Of a DNA stretch of 64,000 nucleotides, positions 1 through 11,900 are shown one piece after another. The stretch is taken from assembly GCF_022539315.1 (NCBI RefSeq), contig NC_066313.1, positions 32,649,059 to 32,713,058 of the forward strand, given 5' to 3'. The stretch comes from Serinus canaria (taxonomy: Eukaryota > Chordata > Aves > Passeriformes > Fringillidae). A program made the translations under genes and the position numbers. A model generated the notes under the pieces. It was not told the DNA's origin, did no database searches, and was given only the letters and a program-made list of their open reading frames with translations. The stretch's first letter is position 1. The number at the start of each line of letters is the position of its first letter.

Positions 1-600
1 TCCAAGCTGCCTACCACATGTGAATTCTTGATGCATAGGTTTTTTCCAGAGCATCCAATCTATCCTCTACCTTTCTCTCTGCCTTCATGCTCTGATTGCA
101 AGGTGCTTGAGGACAACTTTCTATCCCCATGTCCCTGTCATCTCTAGGTGAAGTGAACTAGCAGGGTCTGCTGTTGGCAGGAACCAACTCAAAACTCATC
201 CTTGTCTCCATACAGTGATTTGTAAAAATGAGATCAGTGTCACAAGCCACTGTATGAGATGGGGCAGATGCTGCTTGTGGTAGTGGAATAGGTGGGTCCC
301 TGCAGTCCCAATGACATCTTGCAAAAGTGGCAAATCTGTTTCTACACTGCTGTCCCTGGAGCTCTCTGTTCCATCTCCTCCTCATGGCAGGACCAGCCTA
401 GACCTTATCAGCTCCTTGAGCCTTTGAACACACCAAAAAAAAAGTTGCCTTATCCCTGTTTCTAAAAGTGTGCCTTTCAGAAGTATTATCCCTTGGAATG
501 AGTTCAAACACAGTTTTGCATGAGGTGTAGGCAAATCACAAATTAGCAGCTCTTGAGCAGATATTTGGTGACTGTGGGGTCTTTCCTGGGCAGACTTCAA
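1..600. other. unassigned non-coding DNA
   Basis: No gene, repeat family or regulatory block is recognisable here. Two 75-codon frames on the minus strand have no recognisable domain and no splice context. The stretch ends where CR1-like sequence begins, so part of it could be very decayed CR1, but I cannot align it by eye. Confidence 0.5.
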
Positions 601-1203
601 CGTGCTCACAGCCCAGAAGGCGGGACCATATCCTGGGCTGGAGCAAGGGAAATGTGGCCAGCAGGTTGAGGAAGGTGATTTTCCCCAGCTACTTCACTGT
701 GTGAGACTCCCCCTGGAGTGCTACATCCAGCTCTGGGATTCCTAGTGAAGGAAAGGCATGGACCCGTTGGAGTAAGTGGAAAAGTGATCAGAGGGTTGGG
801 ATGTCTCTCCTATGAGGAAAGGCGGAGAGTCTGGATTGTTCAGTCTGGATGGGAGAAGGCTCTGTGCTGCTGCTTTTTGGTACTTAAAGAGGCCTGTATG
901 AAATATGGGAACAGAAATCTTCTCAGGGTCTGTTGTGATAGAAGAAGGCTAATGGTTTGAGACTGAAGGACACTTTATTTAGACTAGATAAAAGGAATTT
1001 TTGTTTTCCAGTGAGGGTGGTGAAACACAGGCAAAGGTTGCCCAGAAAAGTGGTGGATGTCCCATCCTTGGAAACATCCTGAGCTAGGCTGGACAGGGCT
1101 TGGAGCAACTTGACCTAGTTGAAAACATCCCTGCTTGGTTGAAAGAGAGTTGAACTACATGTCCTTTAAAAGTTGCTTCCAACCCAAACCATTCTATGAT
1201 TAC
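600..1203 (+). mobile_element. CR1 LINE fragment, 3' end, about 600 bp
   Basis: This is a 5'-truncated copy of the avian CR1 non-LTR retrotransposon, and one of the two longest copies in the window. Seen in order: 'cagcccagaaggc', 'atcctgggctg', 'gtggccagcaggttgagg', 'ctggagtgctacatccagc', 'cctatgaggaaagg', 'gagggtggtgaaacacaggc', 'ggttgcccagaaaagtggtgg' (split by small differences) and the end 'ccaacccaaaccattctatg'. Reading frames are broken by stops and small indels, so no reverse transcriptase product is possible. Divergence from the general CR1 pattern suggests an old insertion. Truncation at the 5' end with an intact 3' end is normal for CR1, which starts reverse transcription at its 3' end. 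Confidence 0.93.
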
Positions 1204-2960
1204 TGTTCCAGAGGGAGATGGATTTTCAGGCAAACTAAGCCCAGGCTTCTGATACTCACCAATAGACAAAAATCAGCAAAATGAAGTGGATGTATATTTT
1301 TGTATACATCCCCAAAATGACCAGCTCACAGAAAGTGTAGACATAGCTGAGGTCCTTGAAGTGGAGCCTCTCCAAAGACAGAACAGTTGTAAAGGCTTTG
1401 GTTTAGACTGAAGTGTGAGACTGTTTTGTTTTTAAGGAACATGTGAGACAGTTGTGTGCAATCATTTCTATTTTAATGGGGGATCTTTCAAGTTTGTTTT
1501 ATATTTACTTTCTCTGTTTCCCTTTGTATGTGCTGCCTGTGGTGCAACAAGCCTTTTTGCTTTTTCTTTTATCTGATTCATTGAGAAGACAACTTCTCTT
1601 TAATCACTGTCAGACACAGGTTTTGTTTTTAAGAGGCTTGATTAGTATTCAGGGACTTCAGAGAACAGCAAAGAAGATGGTTTTGAATTCTAACATAAGA
1701 TTAGAAGCAAGTTAATAATCACATATCTTGGCCAAGGGTTTATAGATCATCATGAATTTTTCATATCTAATGGATGTTTTAAGGGTTAATGGAATTTTTA
1801 ATGGTATAACAATGGAACAAAAAGTTGAGTAGTGAAATCAAGGAAGGGGAAATGCATAAATCTATACCATAGTAACCAAAACTTAAGCAGTCTTCTCAAC
1901 AGGAACAGCAGAGAATTAAGACATCCTAGAATCAAGCATCATAAGATAGCCAAAGGTGAATATTTAAAAATTATTTGTAACTCTCCATGTTTCTCATATG
2001 ATATGCCAGGTCCAAAGCTAAACATTACTATTTGAAATAGCTCCAGTACAGGAGGAAATATATACACATTAACCGGGGAAATACCATGCAAACATGATCA
2101 TAATACTTCCTGAAATGCAACTCAGTTGCAAGTTAATTCATCCATTTTCACAAAACTGTGCACTATGAAAGGCAGACAGACATCTTTGGAAAACCTAGAG
2201 CTGAAATGTTGGCAGCGTCCAGAGGGCCTGGTAGAGCAGGAGAGGTCTTATCAGACTGGCTGTGAGCAAGTGGCTGGATCAATGCACTCAAGCCCAAAGA
2301 AGGCTGGAGGGCTCAAAAAAACTGATCTGTGGACGTTTCATAGAGTAACACCCACAATTTGTATTCTTCTGCATATTCTTTAGTACAAAAAGGTGGACAC
2401 AGATTTTCCAAGAATCCTTGCTCCTGCAGTATGACTGTGATTTAAATGCCTTTCCTGGCAAGTGGCAATATACTTGTGTGTGTGATGAGTGCTGTTGGAA
2501 AAAAAAGAAAAGACCGAGAAGGATCTCTGAGCAAATGTTTTCTTATGGCATTTTTCTGTATGTGATTTTCACTTAATGGAAATGAATGTCTTGGCCAATT
2601 GTGACATGAGTTATTATTCAAATCTGTCATTGGAATAAATCTTCCTTTTCTGAGGTTTTCCCAAATGACTGTGTGTCAGGTAACTGTTTTTCACTTGAAA
2701 GCAACGATTAGCTCAAGTGTGAAGGGATGAATTTCGTGCCTTGCAAAATACTTGGGTGCTTGCTGTTTGGTGCATCTTAACACTGAAATGAAATCACAGG
2801 TGAAACCTGTTCTGGTTGAAAACCTGCAATAGTGGCAGGGGCTGGGGAAAAGAAATGGGAATTTTAATGAGCAGATATGTCCTCCCTTTTGAAAACATGA
2901 GCCAGCTGAATGCAGTAAGATCCAAATGGTCCAAGAGGCTAACTGGCTGATTCTTTCCAT
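1204..2960. other. unassigned AT-rich non-coding DNA
   Basis: No repeat family or gene is recognisable. A short perfect inverted repeat (9-bp arms, 6-nt loop) lies at 1288-1311. The frames here (61-90 codons) have no domain and no flanking splice signals that stand out. Confidence 0.5.
1288..1311. repeat. 9-bp perfect inverted repeat
   Basis: GGATGTATA at 1288-1296 and TATACATCC at 1303-1311 are exact reverse complements separated by TTTTTG. It is short and AT-rich, so chance is a plausible explanation. Confidence 0.6.
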
Positions 2961-3560
2961 TCTTTGAAATTGGAATTTGGAATTAAATGCAGGTGATTTT
3001 AATTAGGCCATATGCATATTAATCAGAAATCACATTTGTGTGCTTGAGTTTGGTTTTCAATCAGGACATTGTGTTTAAAACATTGAGAAGTATAGATGTG
3101 ATGCATCCTTCTCTTCGAAATGCTAATGATTGGTACAGATTAGGAATTACTGATCACTGAAATTGCTAAGATGGGTGGCTATTGGAAGGGCCAAAATAGT
3201 TTAATAGCACAGATTTCAGACATTTCATAGTAGTGTCTCCTAAGAATATTGCCATGCCACCCCCATCCCAAATTAATGCTTCAAAGGCCAGTGATGTAGA
3301 GTGCTCACACCTTAAGGTAGCACTGTGATTCATGTTTTAATGATAGTGGCTGCTGGCTGTAACTATGGAATGTATTGTCATGGAAACTACGCTTTTCTAT
3401 ATTTACACCAGTGCTGGTTATGCGAGAGACAGTGCTTGAAAGAAAAATCTGTATAATATATAGCTTAATAACCAGACAGGCAAGCTAGGAATAAACAGAT
3501 CAAAGCTTCAGCAATGTTACAGCTGCTGTTTGTCACCACAGTGCTTTTCTAAACAGGCTC
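2960..3560. promoter_or_regulatory. candidate conserved non-coding element with homeodomain-type sites
   Basis: The block has the texture of a vertebrate conserved non-coding element: balanced AT-rich sequence, no repeat family, and clustered developmental factor motifs. GTGATTT (2993-2999) and AAATCAC (3027-3033) are perfect inverted arms. They enclose TAATTA, ATATGCATAT (POU-like) and ATTAAT. At 3374-3387 ATTGTCATGGAAAC resembles an RFX X-box with about three mismatches to the palindromic ideal. Conservation is inferred from appearance only. Confidence 0.3.
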
Positions 3561-5579
3561 AGTCACTGTTGAGAGAAGTGATGCTGCTATGTCACTTTGG
3601 GCTCATGGGTCACACAAACTCAGGTTATTGAACAGCTGACTGAAGGGCATCCATGCAGCGAGCTCCCATGGCACATGGGCTCATGTCCAGGCTGGTCAGG
3701 AGAGAAGTGTGAGCTGAGTGAATTGAGGACAATGGTTTGTAAGAGCTTGTTATTTGAAAAAAAGAAATGGAACTGGGTTGTTGCTCTGACTGTGGAGCAG
3801 CTCTATCTGCCACTTCCATCTAGAAACTGCTGTAATTTTACTGAGCTGGGCTCTTGTGAGTGCTAAGTTCAAAAATAGAGAGTAAGAAACAATATTCAGA
3901 AAACATTGTTCCAAGCTGGAATTAAACTGCACACGAAAATTGGATGAAAATAAATTTATTGTATGGTGCAGCAGTAGGAGCAAAGACGAAGAAATTGGTT
4001 GTTTTATGGCCTTGAACTTTGCAAAGCAAGGGTAAATTATCCTCATGAAATTCTACTTAAAGTATGGATATATGCATACATGCAACACACACATGCATGT
4101 ATCTATACTTATATAAGCACACTCTATAAAATCTTAGTTGAACAGGGTGCCAATGTTAGGGTCTGCAGTGTTAGGCAGCTTTATTTAAAAAATCCTGTGC
4201 TATTCATCCTCTTGTACTGCTTGATCTGGCTTCACACCGGGACCTCCATTTGCCATTTTCTCTGTTCTGTTGTATAACAAATTTCTGCTTCGGGTTTGTT
4301 ACAGAAAACTGTTTCAGTTGTGACTTAAGAACTCACTTGCAATTTCCAGGGAGACAAGCTGCTCTCATTTCTTTAGAAAGAGTTTCTAATTTGATGGGCA
4401 GAGCTTAGTGAGTCACAGAAAAGCAGGGTCAGGGCACTGTGGAACAACTGCTTGGTTTACTCTGCTATCAGCTGTGAAATCATTAAGGACATCACTTTAC
4501 TTCCCATATCATGGCCTTTTGTATTTGTGTCTGCCAGGACCAAACCTAAACCTGGAGGATATATTAATCCAACTTTTGATATAAATAATCCTCTTAAAAA
4601 GCACAGCTCGTGATTTGTTCATCCAAGTGCTTTATTATGTATTTTCAGCGGGTGTTGCTTTAACTGAAGGAGCAGTGACAGCTGTAACAGAATCCCAAAC
4701 TTCTTGTTTAATTATTGCCTTTCTGGTTTATGGCAAGATGTTTGCAGGTTGCAGGATAGCAGTACTAGCTGGAGACAGTTACATTGCCTCCAAAGCAGAG
4801 TTTAAAGAGGCTTGACTTTTTAGCTTCATGCTGGTGCATTTTCCGTGTAACTTCATATCTTTATTCAGTGTCTCCTGCAATCCTTCAACCTGTCTATTTG
4901 TAAATTTGTGCCTGGAGAAAGCTCCCATGTGGCAAGCCAGGATTGGATAAATGTTGCTTGTATTTCTCTTATTACAAACTCCCAGCATCTGTGATTTTCA
5001 GCTCTGAGTACAGTTTGTTTCCTGCTGAGATTCATCTATTTGAGGAAAGCAAAGGTCATCGCTTCTCTGGAGTTGTGACTGATTTGATTCTTTTTCACGG
5101 GGAGTCGCTGGGAAGGGAATCCTTACTGGAATGCATATTGATAAAGACTGAGGATCCTGGCTTCTTAGATAAGTCATTTTTTTTCCTCTTCTCTCCACAC
5201 TATGACTATGTATTGCAGCAACTCACTGGCTTTTTACCAAATCAGGAGCTGCAGTATTTTTCTTCCGATGGAATAATTTCAGCCCACTTCAGCTAGCATG
5301 ACAATCTTATGTGATTGTTATGAGTAGGCGTTTACATCCTTTTACATGCTAATACTGCCACACCTGCTAGTCCCCCTCATTTCCATTTCTCTCTCTTTTT
5401 TTCCTTTTTTTCTTTTTTTTTTTTTCCCCGATGTAAAAACTAATTTCCCAGAGGAAGGGAAATCCTGAGATCCGTGATCGTTGTTGCATCGTTGATTCAC
5501 CAACAAAGAAGGGGATGGCTGAATGGGACCCAGGTAGAGATTCAAGCAGGCTGCTTCTGACCAGCAAGAGGAAAGCTAG
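3561..5579. other. non-coding DNA, no repeat family recognised
   Basis: A 117-codon plus-strand frame (4943-5296) and several shorter ones are present. None shows a domain, and they are Phe/Ser/Leu-rich as expected from AT-rich chance frames. A pyrimidine tract lies at 5380-5429. Nothing else stands out. Confidence 0.45.
5380..5429 (+). repeat. pyrimidine-rich low-complexity tract
   Basis: The stretch is almost entirely C and T, with T runs of 6 to 13 followed by CCCC. It is a polypyrimidine:polypurine tract with no splice acceptor directly downstream. Confidence 0.85.
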
Positions 5580-6330
5580 CTGTTGAGCAGCATATGTTGC
5601 AACTCCATGTGCTGTGTTAGCTACTTGTTTTCAGCCTTCAGTAGGCTGCCACTACTGCAGCACTAAAGGAATGTGCCCTATTGTTAAAAATCCTGACTGC
5701 TTTACACCAATGATTTGCCACTGCAAAGTTGCATGCACCAACAACACTTTATCGTTGATGTTTGGATGCAAGGTAGGATGTGGTTAATGTATTTAAATGC
5801 ATGCTGTAACTCCTTTGAATATCTGTGCTGTTTAATTTCGTGTCTGACTAGAGATTTCAGTGCAAATTGCGATCCGTTGGCTATAAATTAGGGCTTACAG
5901 CCGGCATGCTTTAAACGTTAGAGAAAAAAAAAAATCAGAAGTGAAGCTTTCTTATTTCCCAGGGTTATACTAGCAGAGATTTACACGGGAGAATTACGGA
6001 TTATGAAGCATTTGTTTTAGAGTTGATTGTATACTTAGCTAACAGTGCAAAGATTGCTAAAGCACTACTGTGCTATTTGCCTGGCTTTATTGATTTGGAT
6101 GTGTGTACTGTTATTACAAAAACACAATCCAGCAAGACTGGATGTATTTTTTCCATTTATATTGCTGACATGGTTTTTAACCAGAAGAGCAATACTGAAG
6201 TATACAACCCTGCGCTTCTCTGTGCAGAAAGAAAGAATAAAGTAAGCTCCCGATCCCATTTTTAGGTCTAGAGGAATATCTTTAAGTAAATGTTTTCTTC
6301 TAGGGACTGGACAATCATTTAGTTTTCCAT
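5580..6330. promoter_or_regulatory. candidate conserved non-coding element
   Basis: This stretch is free of recognisable repeats and rich in factor-like words. It has several ATGCATG/TGCATGC-type words near 5730-5810, and a MEF2-like CTATAAATTAG starting near 5880. An A11 run lies near 5925. A 138-codon minus-strand frame (6065-6481) overlaps its right half but is Lys/Ile/Asn-rich with no domain. The regulatory reading is inference and needs cross-species alignment. Confidence 0.27.
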
Positions 6331-6593
6331 TTAAATTTAAATCATAAGGTGGCGCAGTTAGCCAGAGAAGTTTTTTCCTGGCTGTGTAATGCAACCCCAT
6401 CCCAATTTTTTTAACAATAATGTTGGATTGGACTATATTTTTCCCCCCATGCATCCTGGCTTGTTGTTTGAGTATAACCAATGTTTGTTATTTTACTGAA
6501 ATAATACAGAACTCATGGCATGTTTTTAAAACTTATTGTCTTTGGGGAAAAAGTTTGGTTCTTGGATCACTGGGTCAATCATAATGATTTTAC

Positions 6594-6612
6594 GGGGGGG
6601 GGGGGGGGGGGG
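6594..6612 (+). repeat. G19 homopolymer
   Basis: Nineteen consecutive G residues follow 'ttac' and precede 'tttgcc'. Guanine runs this long are rare in AT-rich DNA. The tract could form G-quadruplex structures and is prone to length error in sequencing, so its true length is uncertain. Confidence 0.95.
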
Positions 6613-9600
6613 TTTGCCTATTTTGTCCCATTCCTTTTCCCGCTCTCCTTAAATACGGGATGATATTAAAACTGTTCCTCTGTGTCTAAATAGAGTAGGA
6701 AATGAACAATTATATTAAAAAAAATAGTGTCAGTAATTACTTAAAATCATTAACTTCAGACTTGAACTTTGCTAATCCTCAAAAATAGCTAAGCTGCAAA
6801 AATAAAATTTTAGTTATACAGTCCACAAACTAGGGAACAGAGTATGCTTTGTGAGTTCCTATGTGACAGAGTAGCCTAAATAAAATGGAAAGACTTTATG
6901 GACTAGGTTTTAGATGACTCAATGCTGCCTAAATGTATATCAGCTAGAAGTTAATGACAGCACATGTATTACTTTGTGAGATACCATAACTCAAACTTGG
7001 TTATAGTCAAATGCAAATTATTAATGTACATTCTGCTTTTCCTCTAACTATGGCCTACCTATATGTCTGGTTACTTGAGGTTTTCTTAAACTAAAGTTTC
7101 TTGTTTCTTCCCTTCTGTTTAAAATAGGTAAAAAATAAATATGTTTTATTAGTGAAAGGGTTATAATTTAATTGCTGTGTCATGATGCCACTAGTGATAT
7201 AAATAGCATTGAGTTTGTCAGATCAGAAGCTTTTTTAAAATTGTTTTTTATAAGATTTTTTTTTTATTTTAACTTTCAAACCTTAAGTCCTCTTATTATC
7301 AAATGTTAAATTCTAATTCATAAAGGTGAATTTAGTCAGGTGAAATTAAATAGAAGCCACCCTTCTACAAAGGTAGGCCAGTGGCCTAGGGACTAGTATC
7401 CAATTTGTATTCCTGCCTGTAAGCATGATTTTCAAAGAATATTCTTTGATGCACTTAAGTTCTTTTAAGATTTTCAGATCGTGTTAGGAGGAAGCAAGAG
7501 AACAAAAATCATAAATTCCAAACTTTTTTTCCCTCCTCATCTTTCTTTAGTGCTTCAGGCTCATTACATTAGTCACAGTCAACGTTTTATCTTCTTGTGG
7601 TGGTGTATGAACTGCTTCTCAAATGAAATGTGGATGTGTGGGATAGTGATCTTTTTCAGTGAGGTGAGAAGGAGCACCAGTGAACTTATTTATCTTGGGC
7701 TGGTTCAACACATGTCCACCTAGTTCCCTTTGATACTGCCATCAAGCCTTCATGAGTTACACTGGTAAATGTACAGATATCACCTCATTCCAAAGAGCTT
7801 TTTCTCATTTTTGTTTGTTCTGCAGCCTGTGTATGAATTCATGACTTTTCGCTCTGGACACTTATATTTCCAGATTTATGGGTGCAGATCCATTGTTAAC
7901 AGCCAAAAAAGTGTGAATAAGAAGTAAGACTGTTTCTTTTTAGATGGTTTAGTCATATGGCATGAAGTCATGGATCTAAGCATGCTCATAATATTATGAC
8001 TTCTATTATCACGTGGTTCTTGAACTCAGGAAAGAGTGTAAAATCCTGAAATGACACTTTATATTCTGGGTGACAGAGAGGGAAATAGGTCCTCAGAATA
8101 TAATATCTAGATAGTGGAATAGACAACAGAGGAATTCAAAGTACAGGCAAATATTTCCTAGTGCCAAAAAATAGACTCCTTTCAAAAGGACAGGGCAAGT
8201 TACAGTGTTGCTTACACTTTTGATTTGCAGTTTTTAATTTTGTTTCATACGGACTTTTTCCTATGGTCAGAGAAGTGAGTGAGAGAAATGCACCACCTCA
8301 GAACCATCACACCCATTTTATCTGTTCCCCATGCAATAGTTTTACTGTCTTCTCATTCCTAGCAGGTGGTGCCAGGGAGTTAGTGTGGTGGGGTAGGAAG
8401 AGGGTGCACATCTTACCACACCATGTGTTGCAAAGGTCAGTGGAGGAGCTCTCACTGTGCCTGTGGGAAACTTTTCTTGTCAGCTTGATCTCCTGGGTTT
8501 TGATAGTTGTCCTGGACCTTTTCTTTCAGTCATGTCCAGTTTTGTGATCCTTAACTTTGAAACTGCAAAGAATTCAGAAGAGTTTAATTTGAAAGACAGG
8601 TCAGTGTCTACCTGAATTGTCACAATAGCACTTTAACACATTTGAATACTTGTTCAGTTTCTAGTAGAGAAGTGCCCATGTTCCCATCTTCCCAGAGCTG
8701 AAGCAGAAACAGGATAAGCAGGTTGTACAACACAGCCCTCAGGTGCCAGGAGATGCTGTGTAGAATTGTCTTGTTCACAATCCTGCAGGGCTGGCACATG
8801 ACTGCCTCTCCCCTGAGTCCATGAGAAGCTCCACAGCTACTGGACAGATTCATGTCCACAGATTGAAGGAAGGCTTGTGTGTGAGACAGGCCCATGTTTA
8901 TTGATCTCCATTGAGAGGAGTGCACAGGCAGATAGCAGATTCACACTGAAGATGCTGAAACTTAAATGCATGCTAAAATGTCAGTATATGCTTACTCACT
9001 TTGCTGAGTTGTTTGTTCAGTATTGCAGAAGAGTTATCTCCTGCCTCTCAATATCCTGTTCATTTTGCTCTTATTAAGATTGCTGGGAAGGGATTTCAGG
9101 TTGACTGACATGTTTCTTAAATTATATTTTGATCACAGTTCTGATTCTCAGATGGAATTGTTATTCTGCTTTGCCTCTTTTACTTCTATATTTTGAAAAT
9201 AGATATTGAGAAGATTCCATTGACTTTTCTGTTTGTTGACCTTGACCAGCTATTTTGATTAATCCTACTTTCCTTTTGATTTAGGTTTATTTTTATATCT
9301 GTCCTAGCATAATTTAATTTCTTCTTCAAGGGATAAGATATGCTTACCTCTCTTCCCTGTCTCCTTTCTTTCCTCCTAGCACATTTATTACAACTAGTCC
9401 TCCAGCAAAACAGCTGGTTTTCATGGGGCTTTTTGCTACTATTTCTCAGTTTTAGCTGAAATAGCCAAATAGTGACATATTCCACTAACCAAGGTGAGGA
9501 TGCAAGTAAACCCACTTGTTTCTTCAACTGCCTAAACTTTTATGTTTTGAAAAATTTTTGTAATGCAGAAGATTTTATTAACAAGACAAACATTAAGTAT

Positions 9601-9650
9601 TATTACTGAATATCTTGACATTCCTATTTATTGTTTTTATAATTATCAGA

Positions 9651-9680
9651 CAGTTAGAAAACTAGTAGTTTTCTGTACTG
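9651..9680. repeat. short stem-loop (8 + 4 bp)
   Basis: AGAAAACT (9656-9663) and AGTTTTCT (9667-9674) are exact reverse complements around AGT. After a small bulge, CAGT and ACTG extend the pairing. It is small enough to be chance. Confidence 0.5.
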
Positions 9681-11811
9681 GTATTATTAGTCTTTTTAAG
9701 GAACTCTTGTGTGCCACTTAGTTCCTAATTGAAAATATTCTCTGTTATCATAATTTAGATCTGGCTAGTATAAGGACCAGGAGTTTGAGATGACAGGATA
9801 GTACTTCTCCAACTAGGTATGATCCATAGTAGACCTGTTTCAGGCCTTGCATGCTTTAGTTTCTTGATGTACTCACAGAACTGGAGTGCAATGGATGCAA
9901 CTAGATAGAACACTCACTCAAATTCCAAATGATTTTTTTGATAATCTCCCAGCCCTGCTCATGTAGCCTGATTTTTTTGCATTACAGAGTAGGTTTGGGG
10001 TGTGGAAACAGTATACCTTTTTGATGAAACTAAGCAGAAACACCCCCAATATTCTGCAAAATCTTACATGTATTCAGCTTATAAAAGAAGATTAACACTG
10101 TTTCAAAGGAAAACTTAAAACACAGGTGTGATGCTGTGATTGAGCCCTTCTTGTCAGCTCTTCATTCTGTGGATCCATTCATGCTGCTTGCTGATGTGTA
10201 CCTAACCTCTGACTCCACTGACGTGTTTAATTTCTGGTTTTTTTGGGGGCCAGAACTGGAGAGATGTAAAAATACAATATATCCATGGTCATGCTGACTT
10301 CAGTGATCCATCTGTAGAGACTGGTATATTGTATAGGGTTCCAGAACGCTCTGCAAGAGTTTGCTGCCTATTCATGGGCAATCAGCAGAGTAAGTCAGCT
10401 GGAACATTGCTGCCACTTGCTATGCATAACACTGACAGTGGTGCTGAGAAGCCTTCTTCCACGAATAATTCTTGTGAGGCTACTGTGGTGTTTAAATAAA
10501 AGTGCTCAGCAATTGAAGGAGCTGCAGAAGAGATGCAGCATTGCCATTGGCAAGAGGCTCTGGGCATGATCACTTGAGTCACAGAGGATTTGTGCATTAG
10601 TGCACAATGCTCAAGGCAGGGAGAGTTTTCTTCTCTGGCACTGCATTTATGCAAGCTGGACACAGGGTGTAAGCCCAAGCAAATTTACCTGGCTGTATAT
10701 TTTTCTGTCAGGCATTCACTAACCCCTTGCCCTTTACCACTTCTGGCTGAAGAAGTGATAGCTCTCCAGCATTCCCACCCATCATCAATGACTGTGGGGA
10801 AATAACAACTACACATTTTACTCAAAGACCACCAGTCCAAGATCTTCTGAGTAGCAAGTAGCAGTTTGAGACTGTCAGGAACTCCTCCCAGTATTAAAAA
10901 TGTATAAAATGGATCCTACTCTTCAGGACTTTTTTGTTCTCCACCACTGAAGTGCACTGAGAGGAACACTGGTACCAGAGAAGACTGTGACTTTGTACAT
11001 GATCCTGAGTTTCTGAACTTGAACTCAGCACGGGTGCTGCAGAAATCTGTGTTACAGGAAACACAGGATGGCAGAAGCCTAAGGAGAGGTAGGAGGCAGC
11101 AGCCAGAAAGTTCAGGCGGGGCAGGTGGAAAAAATGACGTGAGGCAAGATGATGCAGAGGTAGCAGCTTAGGGTTAGGATGAGAAGGCAGTGGTCTGGGC
11201 AAGGGTCCTGAGGAGGCAAGATGAAAGGGAAGCTGGTGAGGTCTGGCTAGATTGTAAATGGTAAAAAAATTGTTAATCTTCTGTGTGACTGAGGGCATGA
11301 GCCCAGAATTTCAGGAGTTACTGGATCACTGGTCAGGAATGCAAACAAGTGTTACCGTTTTCTCTTATTGGAGTGAGTTCACTTGCCAGCTGTTACCCAC
11401 TGGCACTCGCCAACATCTTGGAGGGAAATGCTGAGGCATTTCTCAAAAAGTATCAAGATCAGCTGTTAAAAGTATTTGTGTTTGTATGAGAGTACTGTGT
11501 TTCTCTTTCTGCCACTCTCATGGCCACAAGCTCCCTGTACACTGTGACAGAAATGGGTGGCTGGTGGGAGATACCCTGATACCATGTAAATTAAGAAAAC
11601 AATGAGGAAAGTGGCTTTTTAAAATTCAGGTGTCTTGTTTTGGTTTTTAAAAAGTTTTGTACACTGAAAGAGAGTTCTACTGAAGGTGAGATTCCCAATC
11701 CTGACATTGTTTTGAATCAGTGATTGTTTTTTTCACCACATTTTGCCAGAATGTCTTTTTAGCTGCCACCAGCAGCTGGATGCTGGGCTGGATGGCTCAC
11801 AGTCATTGCTG

Positions 11812-11900
11812 TCATAGAAACATAGGATGGTTTCTGCTGGAGGGGATCTTAAAGTATCACCTAGTTCCAGCCCCATCTTGTTGTCATGCTTCTGTCATCA
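11812..11900 (-). mobile_element. CR1 LINE, short 3' terminal fragment
   Basis: Reading on the plus strand, 'tcatagaaacatagg', 'ggatcttaaagtatcacc' and 'tagttccagccccat' are the reverse complement of the CR1 3' terminus. Similarity fades beyond about 11900. Only the last 80-90 bp of the element are recognisable, as in a heavily 5'-truncated, old copy. Confidence 0.8.

Larger units (their letters stand above)
6331..11811. other. repeat-poor non-coding DNA
   Basis: About 5.5 kb without a recognisable gene or CR1 copy. It contains the G19 run at 6594-6612, a small stem-loop at 9651-9680, and otherwise unremarkable AT-rich sequence. Frames of 94 to 134 codons near 8.3-9.5 and 10.9-11.3 kb have no recognised domain. 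Confidence 0.5.

Noticed and set aside
4943..5296. 117-codon plus-strand frame
   Set aside because: No domain, composition as expected from AT-rich sequence, a run of Phe codons from a T-rich stretch, and no splice context.
6065..6481. 138-codon minus-strand frame
   Set aside because: Lys/Ile/Asn-rich with no domain, overlapped by plus-strand frames, and lying in AT-rich DNA where such frames occur by chance.
11150..11180. 'ttagggttagg' considered as an interstitial telomeric repeat
   Set aside because: Fewer than two full units, so chance is sufficient.
10894..11298. 134-codon minus-strand frame rich in Pro, His and Leu
   Set aside because: It reflects a purine-rich plus strand, with no recognisable domain and no supporting signals.
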